Positions 37,037-52,000 of a stretch of 64,000 nt of DNA are shown here, one piece after another. Source of the stretch: Brachionus manjavacas (Eukaryota > Rotifera > Eurotatoria > Ploima > Brachionidae); the NCBI GenBank assembly GCA_019054805.1, contig JAHQIY010000010.1, positions 3,579,501 through 3,643,500 on the forward strand, written 5' to 3'. The notes below the pieces were generated by a model that saw only the letters and a program-made list of their open reading frames with translations, had not been told where the DNA came from and made no database searches. The position numbers and the translations under genes were made by a program. Within the stretch, counting starts at the first letter, position 1, and each line of letters begins with the position of its first letter.

Positions 37037-40000
37037 GTTGAGAAATATTCAATACTTATTAAGTTAGTTAAAGGAGTTTTTTTTTTTTAATTTTAAAATA
37101 AAGCTACCACTCTGCTTCAATTCAAAGCGAATCTTATGAAAAGATTTGCCAAATTGATGCACTCTTCACTGTAGTAGCCATAAATTAGCAATTTTGTAAA
37201 GGATACATACTTCGTATATTATTAAAAATATTAATTAGTAAAGAATCTAATTCATTCAGCTTGTATTTATACCAAAATTCTCTGAATTTAAAGCGAGTTT
37301 ATATTTGAAAAAAAAAACCAATATTAATCAAATACCGACATCTTTTTGTGCATTTTTATAAAAATGCGTTGAGAAATATTCAATACTTATTAAGTTAGTT
37401 AAAGGAGTTTTTTCTTTTTTAATTTTAAAATAAAGCTACCACTCTGCTTCAATTCAAAGCGAATCTTATGAAAAGATTTGCCAAATTGATGCACTCTTCA
37501 CTGTAGTAGCCATAAATTAGCAATTTTGTAAAGGATACATACTTCGTATATTATTAAAAATATTAATTAGTAAAGAATCTAATTCATTCAGCTTGTATTT
37601 ATACCAAAATTCTCTGAATTTAAAGCGAGTTTATATTTGAAAAAAAAAACCAATATTAATCAAATACCGACATCTTTTTGTGCATTTTTATAAAAATGCG
37701 TTGAGAAATATTCAATACTTATTAAGTTAGTTAAAGGAGTTTTTTCTTTTTTAATTTTAAAATAAAGCTACCACTCTGCTTCAATTCAAAGCGAATCTTA
37801 TGAAAAGATTTGCCAAATTGATGCACTCTTCACTGTAGTAGCCATAAATTAGCAATTTTGTAAAGGATACATACTTCGTATATTATTAAAAATATTAATT
37901 AGTAAAGAATCTAATTCATTCAGCTTGTATTTATACCAAAATTCTCTGAATTTAAAGCGAGTTTATATTTGAAAAAAAAAACCAATATTAATCAAATACC
38001 GACATCTTTTTGTGCATTTTTATAAAAATGCGTTGAGAAATATTCAATACTTATTAAGTTAGTTAAAGGAGTTTTTTCTTTTTTAATTTTAAAATAAAGC
38101 TACCACTCTGCTTCAATTCAAAGCGAATCTTATGAAAAGATTTGCCAAATTGATGCACTCTTCACTGTAGTAGCCATAAATTAGCAATTTTGTAAAGGAT
38201 ACATACTTCGTATATTATTAAAAATATTAATTAGTAAAGAATCTAATTCATTCAGCTTGTATTTATACCAAAATTCTCTGAATTTAAAGCGAGTTTATAT
38301 TTGAAAAAAAAACCAATATTAATCAAATACCGACATCTTTTTGTGCATTTTTATAAAAATGCGTTGAGAAATATTCAATACTTATTAAGTTAGTTAAAGG
38401 AGTTTTTTCTTTTTTAATTTTAAAATAAAGCTACCACTCTGCTTCAATTCAAAGCGAATCTTATGAAAAGATTTGCCAAATTGATGCACTCTTCACTGTA
38501 GTAGCCATAAATTAGCAATTTTGTAAAGGATACATACTTCGTATATTATTAAAAATATTAATTAGTAAAGAATCTAATTCATTCAGCTTGTATTTATACC
38601 AAAATTCTCTGAATTTAAAGCGAGTTTATATTTGAAAAAAAACCAATATTAATCAAATACCGACATCTTTTTGTGCATTTTTATAAAAATGCGTTGAGAA
38701 ATATTCAATACTTATTAAGTTAGTTAAAGGAGTTTTTTCTTTTTTAATTTTAAAATAAAGCTACCACTCTGCTTCAATTCAAAGCGAATCTTATGAAAAG
38801 ATTTGCCAAATTGATGCACTCTTCACTGTAGTAGCCATAAATTAGCAATTTTGTAAAGGATACATACTTCGTATATTATTAAAAATATTAATTAGTAAAG
38901 AATCTAATTCATTCAGCTTGTATTTATACCAAAATTCTCTGAATTTAAAGCGAGTTTATATTTGAAAAAAAAAACCAATATTAATCAAATACCGACATCT
39001 TTTTGTGCATTTTTATAAAAATGCGTTGAGAAATATTCAATACTTATTAAGTTAGTTAAAGGAGTTTTTTCTTTTTTAATTTTAAAATAAAGCTACCACT
39101 CTGCTTCAATTCAAAGCGAATCTTATGAAAAGATTTGCCAAATTGATGCACTCTTCACTGTAGTAGCCATAAATTAGCAATTTTGTAAAGGATACATACT
39201 TCGTATATTATTAAAAATATTAATTAGTAAAGAATCTAATTCATTCAGCTTGTATTTATACCAAAATTCTCTGAATTTAAAGCGAGTTTATATTTGAAAA
39301 AAAAACCAATATTAATCAAATACCGACATCTTTTTGTGCATTTTTATAAAAATGCGTTGAGAAATATTCAATACTTATTAAGTTAGTTAAAGGAGTTTTT
39401 TCTTTTTTAATTTTAAAATAAAGCTACCACTCTGCTTCAATTCAAAGCGAATCTTATGAAAAGATTTGCCAAATTGATGCACTCTTCACTGTAGTAGCCA
39501 TAAATTAGCAATTTTGTAAAGGATACATACTTCGTATATTATTAAAAATATTAATTAGTAAAGAATCTAATTCATTCAGCTTGTATTTATACCAAAATTC
39601 TCTGAATTTAAAGCGAGTTTATATTTGAAAAAAAACCAATATTAATCAAATACCGACATCTTTTTGTGCATTTTTATAAAAATGCGTTGAGAAATATTCA
39701 ATACTTATTAAGTTAGTTAAAGGAGTTTTTTCTTTTTTAATTTTAAAATAAAGCTACCACTCTGCTTCAATTCAAAGCGAATCTTATGAAAAGATTTGCC
39801 AAATTGATGCACTCTTCACTGTAGTAGCCATAAATTAGCAATTTTGTAAAGGATACATACTTCGTATATTATTAAAAATATTAATTAGTAAAGAATCTAA
39901 TTCATTCAGCTTGTATTTATACCAAAATTCTCTGAATTTAAAGCGAGTTTATATTTGAAAAAAAAACCAATATTAATCAAATACCGACATCTTTTTGTGC

Positions 40001-43000
40001 ATTTTTATAAAAATGCGTTGAGAAATATTCAATACTTATTAAGTTAGTTAAAGGAGTTTTTTCATTTTTAATTTTAAAATAAAGCTACCACTCTGCTTCA
40101 ATTCAAAGCGAATCTTATGAAAAGATTTGCCAAATTGATGCACTCTTCACTGTAGTAGCCATAAATTAGCAATTTTGTAAAGGATACATACTTCGTATAT
40201 TATTAAAAATATTAATTAGTAAAGAATCTAATTCATTCAGCTTGTATTTATACCAAAATTCTCTGAATTTAAAGCGAGTTTATATTTGAAAAAAAAACCA
40301 ATATTAATCAAATACCGACATCTTTTTGTGCATTTTTATAAAAATGCGTTGAGAAATATTCAATACTTATTAAGTTAGTTAAAGGAGTTTTTTCTTTTTT
40401 AATTTTAAAATAAAGCTACCACTCTGCTTCAATTCAAAGCGAATCTTATGAAAAGATTTGCCAAATTGATGCACTCTTCACTGTAGTAGCCATAAATTAG
40501 CAATTTTGTAAAGGATACATACTTCGTATATTATTAAAAATATTAATTAGTAAAGAATCTAATTCATTCAGCTTGTATTTATACCAAAATTCTCTGAATT
40601 TAAAGCGAGTTTATATTTGAAAAAAAAAACCAATATTAATCAAATACCGACATCTTTTTGTGCATTTTTATAAAAATGCGTTGAGAAATATTCAATACTT
40701 ATTAAGTTAGTTAAAGGAGTTTTTTCTTTTTTAATTTTAAAATAAAGCTACCACTCTGCTTCAATTCAAAGCGAATCTTATGAAAAGATTTGCCAAATTG
40801 ATGCACTCTTCACTGTAGTAGCCATAAATTAGCAATTTTGTAAAGGATACATACTTCGTATATTATTAAAAATATTAATTAGTAAAGAATCTAATTCATT
40901 CAGCTTGTATTTATACCAAAATTCTCTGAATTTAAAGCGAGTTTATATTTGAAAAAAAAACCAATATTAATCAAATACCGACATCTTTTTGTGCATTTTT
41001 ATAAAAATGCGTTGAGAAATATTCAATACTTATTAAGTTAGTTAAAGGAGTTTTTTCTTTTTAATTTTAAAATAAAGCTACCACTCTGCTTCAATTCAAA
41101 GCGAATCTTATGAAAAGATTTGCCAAATTGATGCACTCTTCACTGTAGTAGCCATAAATTAGCAATTTTGTAAAGGATACATACTTCGTATATTATTAAA
41201 AATATTAATTAGTAAAGAATCTAATTCATTCAGCTTGTATTTATACCAAAATTCTCTGAATTTAAAGCGAGTTTATATTTGAAAAAAAAACCAATATTAA
41301 TCAAATACCGACATCTTTTTGTGCATTTTTATAAAAATGCGTTGAGAAATATTCAATACTTATTAAGTTAGTTAAAGGAGTTTTTCTTTTTTAATTTTAA
41401 AATAAAGCTACCACTCTGCTTCAATTCAAAGCGAATCTTATGAAAAGATTTGCCAAATTGATGCACTCTTCACTGTAGTATCCATAAATTAGCAAATTTG
41501 TAAAGGATACATACATACTTCGTATATTATTAAAAATATTAATTAGTAAAGAATCTAATTCATTCAGCTTGTATTTATACCAAAATTCTCTGAATTTAAA
41601 GCGAGTTTATATTTGAAAAAAAAAACCAATATTAATCAAATACCGACATCTTTTTGTGCATTTTTATAAAAATGCGTTGAGAAATATTCAATACTTATTA
41701 AGTTAGTTAAAGGAGTTTTTTCTTTTTTAATTTTAAAATAAAGCTACCACTCTGCTTCAATTCAAAGCGAATCTTATGAAAAGATTTGCCAAATTGATGC
41801 ACTCTTCACTGTAGTAGCCATAAATTAGCAATTTTGTAAAGGATACATACTTCGTATATTATTAAAAATATTAATTAGTAAAGAATCTAATTCATTCAGC
41901 TTGTATTTATACCAAAATTCTCTGAATTTAAAGCGAGTTTATATTTGAAAAAAAAAACCAATATTAATCAAATACCGACATCTTTTTGTGCATTTTTATA
42001 AAAATGCGTTGAGAAATATTCAATACTTATTAAGTTAGTTAAAGGAGTTTTTCTTTTTTAATTTTAAAATAAAGCTACCACTCTGCTTCAATTCAAAGCG
42101 AATCTTATGAAAAGATTTGCCAAATTGATGCACTCTTCACTGTAGTAGCCATAAATTAGCAATTTTGTAAAGGATACATACTTCGTATATTATTAAAAAT
42201 ATTAATTAGTAAAGAATCTAATTCATTCAGCTTGTATTTATACCAAAATTCTCTGAATTTAAAGCGAGTTTATATTTGAAAAAAAAACCAATATTAATCA
42301 AATACCGACATCTTTTTGTGCATTTTTATAAAAATGCGTTGAGAAATATTCAATACTTATTAAGTTAGTTAAAGGAGTTTTTTCTTTTTTAATTTTAAAA
42401 TAAAGCTACCACTCTGCTTCAATTCAAAGCGAATCTTATGAAAAGATTTGCCAAATTGATGCACTCTTCACTGTAGTAGCCATAAATTAGCAATTTTGTA
42501 AAGGATACATACTTCGTATATATATAAAAATATTAATTAGTAAAGAATCTAATTCATTCAGCTTGTATTTATACCAAAATTCTCTGAATTTAAAGCGAGT
42601 TTATATTTGAAAAAAAACCAATATTAATCAAATACCGACATCTTTTTGTGCATTTTTATAAAAAAGCGTTGAGAAATATTCAATACTTATTAAGTTAGTT
42701 TAAGGGGGTTTTTCTTTTTTAATTTTAAAATAAAGCTACCACTCTGCTTCAATTCAAAGCGAATCTTATGAAAAGATTTGCCAAATTGATGCACTCTTCA
42801 CTGTAGTAGCCATAAATTAGCAATTTTGTAAAGGATACATACTTCGTATATTATTAAAAATATTAATTAGTAAAGAATCTAATTCATTCAGCTTGTATTT
42901 ATACCAAAATTCTCTGAATTTAAAGCGAGTTTATATTTGAAAAAAAAAACCAATATTAATCAAATACCGACATCTTTTTGTGCATTTTTATAAAAATGCG

Positions 43001-46000
43001 TTGAGAAATATTCAATACTTATTAAGTTAGTTAAAGGAGTTTTTTCTTTTTTAATTTTAAAATAAAGCTACCACTCTGCTTCAATTCAAAGCGAATCTTA
43101 TGAAAAGATTTGCCAAATTGATGCACTCTTCACTGTAGTAGCCATAAATTAGCAATTTTGTAAAGGATACATACTTCGTATATTATTAAAAATATTAATT
43201 AGTAAAGAATCTAATTCATTCAGCTTGTATTTATACCAAAATTCTCTGAATTTAAAGCGAGTTTATATTTGAAAAAAAAAACCAATATTAATCAAATACC
43301 GACATCTTTTTGTGCATTTTTATAAAAATGCGTTGAGAAATATTCAATACTTATTAAGTTAGTTAAAGGAGTTTTTCTTTTTTAATTTTAAAATAAAGCT
43401 ACCACTCTGCTTCAATTCAAAGCGAATCTTATGAAAAGATTTGCCAAATTGATGCACTCTTCACTGTAGTAGCCATAAATTAGCAATTTTGTAAAGGATA
43501 CATACTTCGTATATTATTAAAAATATTAATTAGTAAAGAATCTAATTCATTCAGCTTGTATTTATACCAAAATTCTCTGAATTTAAAGCGAGTTTATATT
43601 TGAAAAAAAAAACCAATATTAATCAAATACCGACATCTTTTTGTGCATTTTTATAAAAATGCGTTGAGAAATATTCAATACTTATTAAGTTAGTTAAAGG
43701 AGTTTTTTCTTTTTTAATTTTAAAATAAAGCTACCACTCTGCTTCAATTCAAAGCGAATCTTATGAAAAGATTTGCCAAATTGATGCACTCTTCACTGTA
43801 GTAGCCATAAATTAGCAATTTTGTAAAGGATACATACTTCGTATATTATTAAAAATATTAATTAGTAAAGAATCTAATTCATTCAGCTTGTATTTATACC
43901 AAAATTCTCTGAATTTAAAGCGAGTTTATATTTGAAAAAAAAAACCAATATTAATCAAATACCGACATCTTTTTGTGCATTTTTATAAAAATGCGTTGAG
44001 AAATATTCAATACTTATTAAGTTAGTTAAAGGAGTTTTTTCTTTTTTAATTTTAAAATAAAGCTACCACTCTGCTTCAATTCAAAGCGAATCTTATGAAA
44101 AGATTTGCCAAATTGATGCACTCTTCACTGTAGTAGCCATAAATTAGCAATTTTGTAAAGGATACATACTTCGTATATTATTAAAAATATTAATTAGTAA
44201 AGAATCTAATTCATTCAGCTTGTATTTATACCAAAATTCTCTGAATTTAAAGCGAGTTTATATTTGAAAAAAAAACCAATATTAATCAAATACCGACATC
44301 TTTTTGTGCATTTTTATAAAAATGCGTTGAGAAATATTCAATACTTATTAAGTTAGTTAAAGGAGTTTTTTCTTTTTTAATTTTAAAATAAAGCTACCAC
44401 TCTGCTTCAATTCAAAGCGAATCTTATGAAAAGATTTGCCAAATTGATGCACTCTTCACTGTAGTAGCCATAAATTAGCAATTTTGTAAAGGATACATAC
44501 TTCGTATATTATTAAAAATATTAATTAGTAAAGAATCTAATTCATTCAGCTTGTATTTATACCAAAATTCTCTGAATTTAAAGCGAGTTTATATTTGAAA
44601 AAAAAAACCAATATTAATCAAATACCGACATCTTTTTGTGCATTTTTATAAAAATGCGTTGAGAAATATTCAATACTTATTAAGTTAGTTAAAGGAGTTT
44701 TTTCTTTTTTAATTTTAAAATAAAGCTACCACTCTGCTTCAATTCAAAGCGAATCTTATGAAAAGATTTGCCAAATTGATGCACTCTTCACTGTAGTAGC
44801 CATAAATTAGCAATTTTGTAAAGGATACATACTTCGTATATTATTAAAAATATTAATTAGTAAAGAATCTAATTCATTCAGCTTGTATTTATACCAAAAT
44901 TCTCTGAATTTAAAGCGAGTTTATATTTGAAAAAAAAACCAATATTAATCAAATACCGACATCTTTTTGTGCATTTTTATAAAAATGCGTTGAGAAATAT
45001 TCAATACTTATTAAGTTAGTTAAAGGAGTTTTTTCTTTTTTAATTTTAAAATAAAGCTACCACTCTGCTTCAATTCAAAGCGAATCTTATGAAAAGATTT
45101 GCCAAATTGATGCACTCTTCACTGTAGTAGCCATAAATTAGCAATTTTGTAAAGGATACATACTTCGTATATTATTAAAAATATTAATTAGTAAAGAATC
45201 TAATTCATTCAGCTTGTATTTATACCAAAATTCTCTGAATTTAAAGCGAGTTTATATTTGAAAAAAAAACCAATATTAATCAAATACCGACATCTTTTTG
45301 TGCATTTTTATAAAAATGCGTTGAGAAATATTCAATACTTATTAAGTTAGTTAAAGGAGTTTTTTCTTTTTTAATTTTAAAATAAAGCTACCACTCTGCT
45401 TCAATTCAAAGCGAATCTTATGAAAAGATTTGCCAAATTGATGCACTCTTCACTGTAGTAGCCATAAATTAGCAATTTTGTAAAGGATACATACTTCGTA
45501 TATTATTAAAAATATTAATTAGTAAAGAATCTAATTCATTCAGCTTGTATTTATACCAAAATTCTCTGAATTTAAAGCGAGTTTATATTTGAAAAAAAAA
45601 ACCAATATTAATCAAATACCGACATCTTTTTGTGCATTTTTATAAAAATGCGTTGAGAAATATTCAATACTTATTAAGTTAGTTAAAGGAGTTTTTTCTT
45701 TTTAATTTTAAAATAAAGCTACCACTCTGCTTCAATTCAAAGCGAATCTTATGAAAAGATTTGCCAAATTGATGCACTCTTCACTGTAGTAGCCATAAAT
45801 TAGCAATTTTGTAAAGGATACATACTTCGTATATTATTAAAAATATTAATTAGTAAAGAATCTAATTCATTCAGCTTGTATTTATACCAAAATTCTCTGA
45901 ATTTAAAGCGAGTTTATATTTGAAAAAAAAAACCAATATTAATCAAATACCGACATCTTTTTGTGCATTTTTATAAAAATGCGTTGAGAAATATTCAATA

Positions 46001-49000
46001 CTTATTAAGTTAGTTAAAGGAGTTTTTTCTTTTTTAATTTTAAAATAAAGCTACCACTCTGCTTCAATTCAAAGCGAATCTTATGAAAAGATTTGCCAAA
46101 TTGATGCACTCTTCACTGTAGTAGCCATAAATTAGCAATTTTGTAAAGGATACATACTTCGTATATTATTAAAAATATTAATTAGTAAAGAATCTAATTC
46201 ATTCAGCTTGTATTTATACCAAAATTCTCTGAATTTAAAGCGAGTTTATATTTGAAAAAAAAACCAATATTAATCAAATACCGACATCTTTTTGTGCATT
46301 TTTATAAAAATGCGTTGAGAAATATTCAATACTTATTAAGTTAGTTAAAGGGGGTTTTTCTTTTTTAATTTTAAAATAAAGCTACCACTCTGCTTCAATT
46401 CAAAGCGAATCTTATGAAAAGATTTGCCAAATTGATGCACTCTTCACTGTAGTAGCCATAAATTAGCAATTTTGTAAAGGATACATACTTCGTATATTAT
46501 TAAAAATATTAATTAGTAAAGAATCTAATTCATTCAGCTTGTATTTATACCAAAATTCTCTGAATTTAAAGCGAGTTTATATTTGAAAAAAAAACCAATA
46601 TTAATCAAATACCGACATCTTTTTGTGCATTTTTATAAAAATGCGTTGAGAAATATTCAATACTTATTAAGTTAGTTAAAGGAGTTTTTTCTTTTTTAAT
46701 TTTAAAATAAAGCTACCACTCTGCTTCAATTCAAAGCGAATCTTATGAAAAGATTTGCCAAATTGATGCACTCTTCACTGTAGTAGCCATAAATTAGCAA
46801 TTTTGTAAAGGATACATACTTCGTATATTATTAAAAATATTAATTAGTAAAGAATCTAATTCATTCAGCTTGTATTTATACCAAAATTCTCTGAATTTAA
46901 AGCGAGTTTATATTTGAAAAAAAAACCAATATTAATCAAATACCGACATCTTTTTGTGCATTTTTATAAAAATGCGTTGAGAAATATTCAATACTTATTA
47001 AGTTAGTTAAAGGAGTTTTCTTTTTTAATTTTAAAATAAAGCTACCACTCTGCTTCAATTCAAAGCGAATCTTATGAAAAGATTTGCCAAATTGATGCAC
47101 TCTTCACTGTAGTAGCCATAAATTAGCAATTTTGTAAAGGATACATACTTCGTATATTATTAAAAATATTAATTAGTAAAGAATCTAATTCATTCAGCTT
47201 GTATTTATACCAAAATTCTCTGAATTTAAAGCGAGTTTATATTTGAAAAAAAAAACCAATATTAATCAAATACCGACATCTTTTTGTGCATTTTTATAAA
47301 AATGCGTTGAGAAATATTCAATACTTATTAAGTTAGTTAAAGGAGTTTTTTCTTTTTTAATTTTAAAATAAAGCTACCACTCTGCTTCAATTCAAAGCGA
47401 ATCTTATGAAAAGATTTGCCAAATTGATGCACTCTTCACTGTAGTAGCCATAAATTAGCAATTTTGTAAAGGATACATACTTCGTATATTATTAAAAATA
47501 TTAATTAGTAAAGAATCTAATTCATTCAGCTTGTATTTATACCAAAATTCTCTGAATTTAAAGCGAGTTTATATTTGAAAAAAAAACCAATATTAATCAA
47601 ATACCGACATCTTTTTGTGCATTTTTATAAAAATGCGTTGAGAAATATTCAATACTTATTAAGTTAGTTAAAGGAGTTTTTTCTTTTTTAATTTTAAAAT
47701 AAAGCTACCACTCTGCTTCAATTCAAAGCGAATCTTATGAAAAGATTTGCCAAATTGATGCACTCTTCACTGTAGTAGCCATAAATTAGCAATTTTGTAA
47801 AGGATACATACTTCGTATATTATTAAAAATATTAATTAGTAAAGAATCTAATTCATTCAGCTTGTATTTATACCAAAATTCTCTGAATTTAAAGCGAGTT
47901 TATATTTGAAAAAAAAACCAATATTAATCAAATACCGACATCTTTTTGTGCATTTTTATAAAAATGCGTTGAGAAATATTCAATACTTATTAAGTTAGTT
48001 AAAGGAGTTTTTTCTTTTTAATTTTAAAATAAAGCTACCACTCTGCTTCAATTCAAAGCGAATCTTATGAAAAGATTTGCCAAATTGATGCACTCTTCAC
48101 TGTAGTAGCCATAAATTAGCAATTTTGTAAAGGATACATACTTCGTATATTATTAAAAATATTAATTAGTAAAGAATCTAATTCATTCAGCTTGTATTTA
48201 TACCAAAATTCTCTGAATTTAAAGCGAGTTTATATTTGAAAAAAAAACCAATATTAATCAAATACCGACATCTTTTTGTGCATTTTTATAAAAATGCGTT
48301 GAGAAATATTCAATACTTATTAAGTTAGTTAAAGGAGTTTTTTCTTTTTTAATTTTAAAATAAAGCTACCACTCTGCTTCAATTCAAAGCGAATCTTATG
48401 AAAAGATTTGCCAAATTGATGCACTCTTCACTGTAGTAGCCATAAATTAGCAATTTTGTAAAGGATACATACTTCGTATATTATTAAAAATATTAATTAG
48501 TAAAGAATCTAATTCATTCAGCTTGTATTTATACCAAAATTCTCTGAATTTAAAGCGAGTTTATATTTGAAAAAAAAACCAATATTAATCAAATACCGAC
48601 ATCTTTTTGTGCATTTTTATAAAAATGCGTTGAGAAATATTCAATACTTATTAAGTTAGTTAAAGGAGTTTTTTCTTTTTTAATTTTAAAATAAAGCTAC
48701 CACTCTGCTTCAATTCAAAGCGAATCTTATGAAAAGATTTGCCAAATTGATGCACTCTTCACTGTAGTAGCCATAAATTAGCAATTTTGTAAAGGATACA
48801 TACTTCGTATATTATTAAAAATATTAATTAGTAAAGAATCTAATTCATTCAGCTTGTATTTATACCAAAATTCTCTGAATTTAAAGCGAGTTTATATTTG
48901 AAAAAAAAACCAATATTAATCAAATACCGACATCTTTTTGTGCATTTTTATAAAAATGCGTTGAGAAATATTCAATACTTATTAAGTTAGTTAAAGGAGT

Positions 49001-52000
49001 TTTTTCTTTTTTAATTTTAAAATAAAGCTACCACTCTGCTTCAATTCAAAGCGAATCTTATGAAAAGATTTGCCAAATTGATGCACTCTTCACTGTAGTA
49101 GCCATAAATTAGCAATTTTGTAAAGGATACATACTTCGTATATTATTAAAAATATTAATTAGTAAAGAATCTAATTCATTCAGCTTGTATTTATACCAAA
49201 ATTCTCTGAATTTAAAGCGAGTTTATATTTGAATAAAAAAACCAATATTAATCAAATACCGACATCTTTTTGTGCATTTTTAAAAAAATGCGTTGAGAAA
49301 TATTCAATACTTATTAAGTTAGTTTAAGGGGGTTTTTCTTTTTTAATTTTAAAATAAAGCTACCACTCTGCTTCAATTCAAAGCGAATCTTATGAAAAGA
49401 TTTGCCAAATTGATGCACTCTTCACTGTAGTAGCCATAAATTAGCAATTTTGTAAAGGATACATACTTCGTATATTATTAAAAATATTAATTAGTAAAGA
49501 ATCTAATTCATTCAGCTTGTATTTATACCAAAATTCTCTGAATTTAAAGCGAGTTTATATTTGAAAAAAAAAACCAATATTAATCAAATACCGACATCTT
49601 TTTGTGCATTTTTATAAAAATGCGTTGAGAAATATTCAATACTTATTAAGTTAGTTAAAGGAGTTTTTTCTTTTTTAATTTTAAAATAAAGCTACCACTC
49701 TGCTTCAATTCAAAGCGAATCTTATGAAAAGATTTGCCAAATTGATGCACTCTTCACTGTAGTAGCCATAAATTAGCAATTTTGTAAAGGATACATACTT
49801 CGTATATTATTAAAAATATTAATTAGTAAAGAATCTAATTCATTCAGCTTGTATTTATACCAAAATTCTCTGAATTTAAAGCGAGTTTATATTTGAAAAA
49901 AAAAACCAATATTAATCAAATACCGACATCTTTTTGTGCATTTTTATAAAAATGCGTTGAGAAATATTCAATACTTATTAAGTTAGTTAAAGGAGTTTTT
50001 TCTTTTTAATTTTAAAATAAAGCTACCACTCTGCTTCAATTCAAAGCGAATCTTATGAAAAGATTTGCCAAATTGATGCACTCTTCACTGTAGTAGCCAT
50101 AAATTAGCAATTTTGTAAAGGATACATACTTCGTATATTATTAAAAATATTAATTAGTAAAGAATCTAATTCATTCAGCTTGTATTTATACCAAAATTCT
50201 CTGAATTTAAAGCGAGTTTATATTTGAAAAAAAAACCAATATTAATCAAATACCGACATCTTTTTGTGCATTTTTATAAAAATGCGTTGAGAAATATTCA
50301 ATACTTATTAAGTTAGTTAAAGGAGTTTTTTCATTTTAATTTTAAAATAAAGCTACCACTCTGCTTCAATTCAAAGCGAATCTTATGAAAAGATTTGCCA
50401 AATTGATGCACTCTTCACTGTAGTAGCCATAAATTAGCAATTTTGTAAAGGATACATACTTCGTATATTATTAAAAATATTAATTAGTAAAGAATCTAAT
50501 TCATTCAGCTTGTATTTATACCAAAATTCTCTGAATTTAAAGCGAGTTTATATTTGAAAAAAAAACCAATATTAATCAAATACCGACATCTTTTTGTGCA
50601 TTTTTATAAAAATGCGTTGAGAAATATTCAATACTTATTAAGTTAGTTAAAGGAGTTTTTTCTTTTTTAATTTTAAAATAAAGCTACCACTCTGCTTCAA
50701 TTCAAAGCGAATCTTATGAAAAGATTTGCCAAATTGATGCACTCTTCACTGTAGTAGCCATAAATTAGCAATTTTGTAAAGGATACATACTTCGTATATT
50801 ATTAAAAATATTAATTAGTAAAGAATCTAATTCATTCAGCTTGTATTTATACCAAAATTCTCTGAATTTAAAGCGAGTTTATATTTGAAAAAAAAACCAA
50901 TATTAATCAAATACCGACATCTTTTTGTGCATTTTTATAAAAATGCGTTGAGAAATATTCAATACTTATTAAGTTAGTTAAAGGAGTTTTTTCTTTTTTA
51001 ATTTTAAAATAAAGCTACCACTCTGCTTCAATTCAAAGCGAATCTTATGAAAAGATTTGCCAAATTGATGCACTCTTCACTGTAGTAGCCATAAATTAGC
51101 AATTTTGTAAAGGATACATACTTCGTATATTATTAAAAATATTAATTAGTAAAGAATCTAATTCATTCAGCTTGTATTTATACCAAAATTCTCTGAATTT
51201 AAAGCGAGTTTATATTTGAAAAAAAAACCAATATTAATCAAATACCGACATCTTTTTGTGCATTTTTATAAAAATGCGTTGAGAAATATTCAATACTTAT
51301 TAAGTTAGTTAAAGGAGTTTTTTCTTTTTTAATTTTAAAATAAAGCTACCACTCTGCTTCAATTCAAAGCGAATCTTATGAAAAGATTTGCCAAATTGAT
51401 GCACTCTTCACTGTAGTAGCCATAAATTAGCAATTTTGTAAAGGATACATACTTCGTATATTATTAAAAATATTAATTAGTAAAGAATCTAATTCATTCA
51501 GCTTGTATTTATACCAAAATTCTCTGAATTTAAAGCGAGTTTATATTTGAAAAAAAAACCAATATTAATCAAATACCGACATCTTTTTGTGCATTTTTAT
51601 AAAAATGCGTTGAGAAATATTCAATACTTATTAAGTTAGTTAAAGGAGTTTTTTCTTTTTTAATTTTAAAATAAAGCTACCACTCTGCTTCAATTCAAAG
51701 CGAATCTTATGAAAAGATTTGCCAAATTGATGCACTCTTCACTGTAGTAGCCATAAATTAGCAATTTTGTAAAGGATACATACTTCGTATATTATTAAAA
51801 ATATTAATTAGTAAAGAATCTAATTCATTCAGCTTGTATTTATACCAAAATTCTCTGAATTTAAAGCGAGTTTATATTTGAAAAAAAAAACCAATATTAA
51901 TCAAATACCGACATCTTTTTGTGCATTTTTATAAAAATGCGTTGAGAAATATTCAATACTTATTAAGTTAGTTAAAGGAGTTTTTTCTTTTTTAATTTTA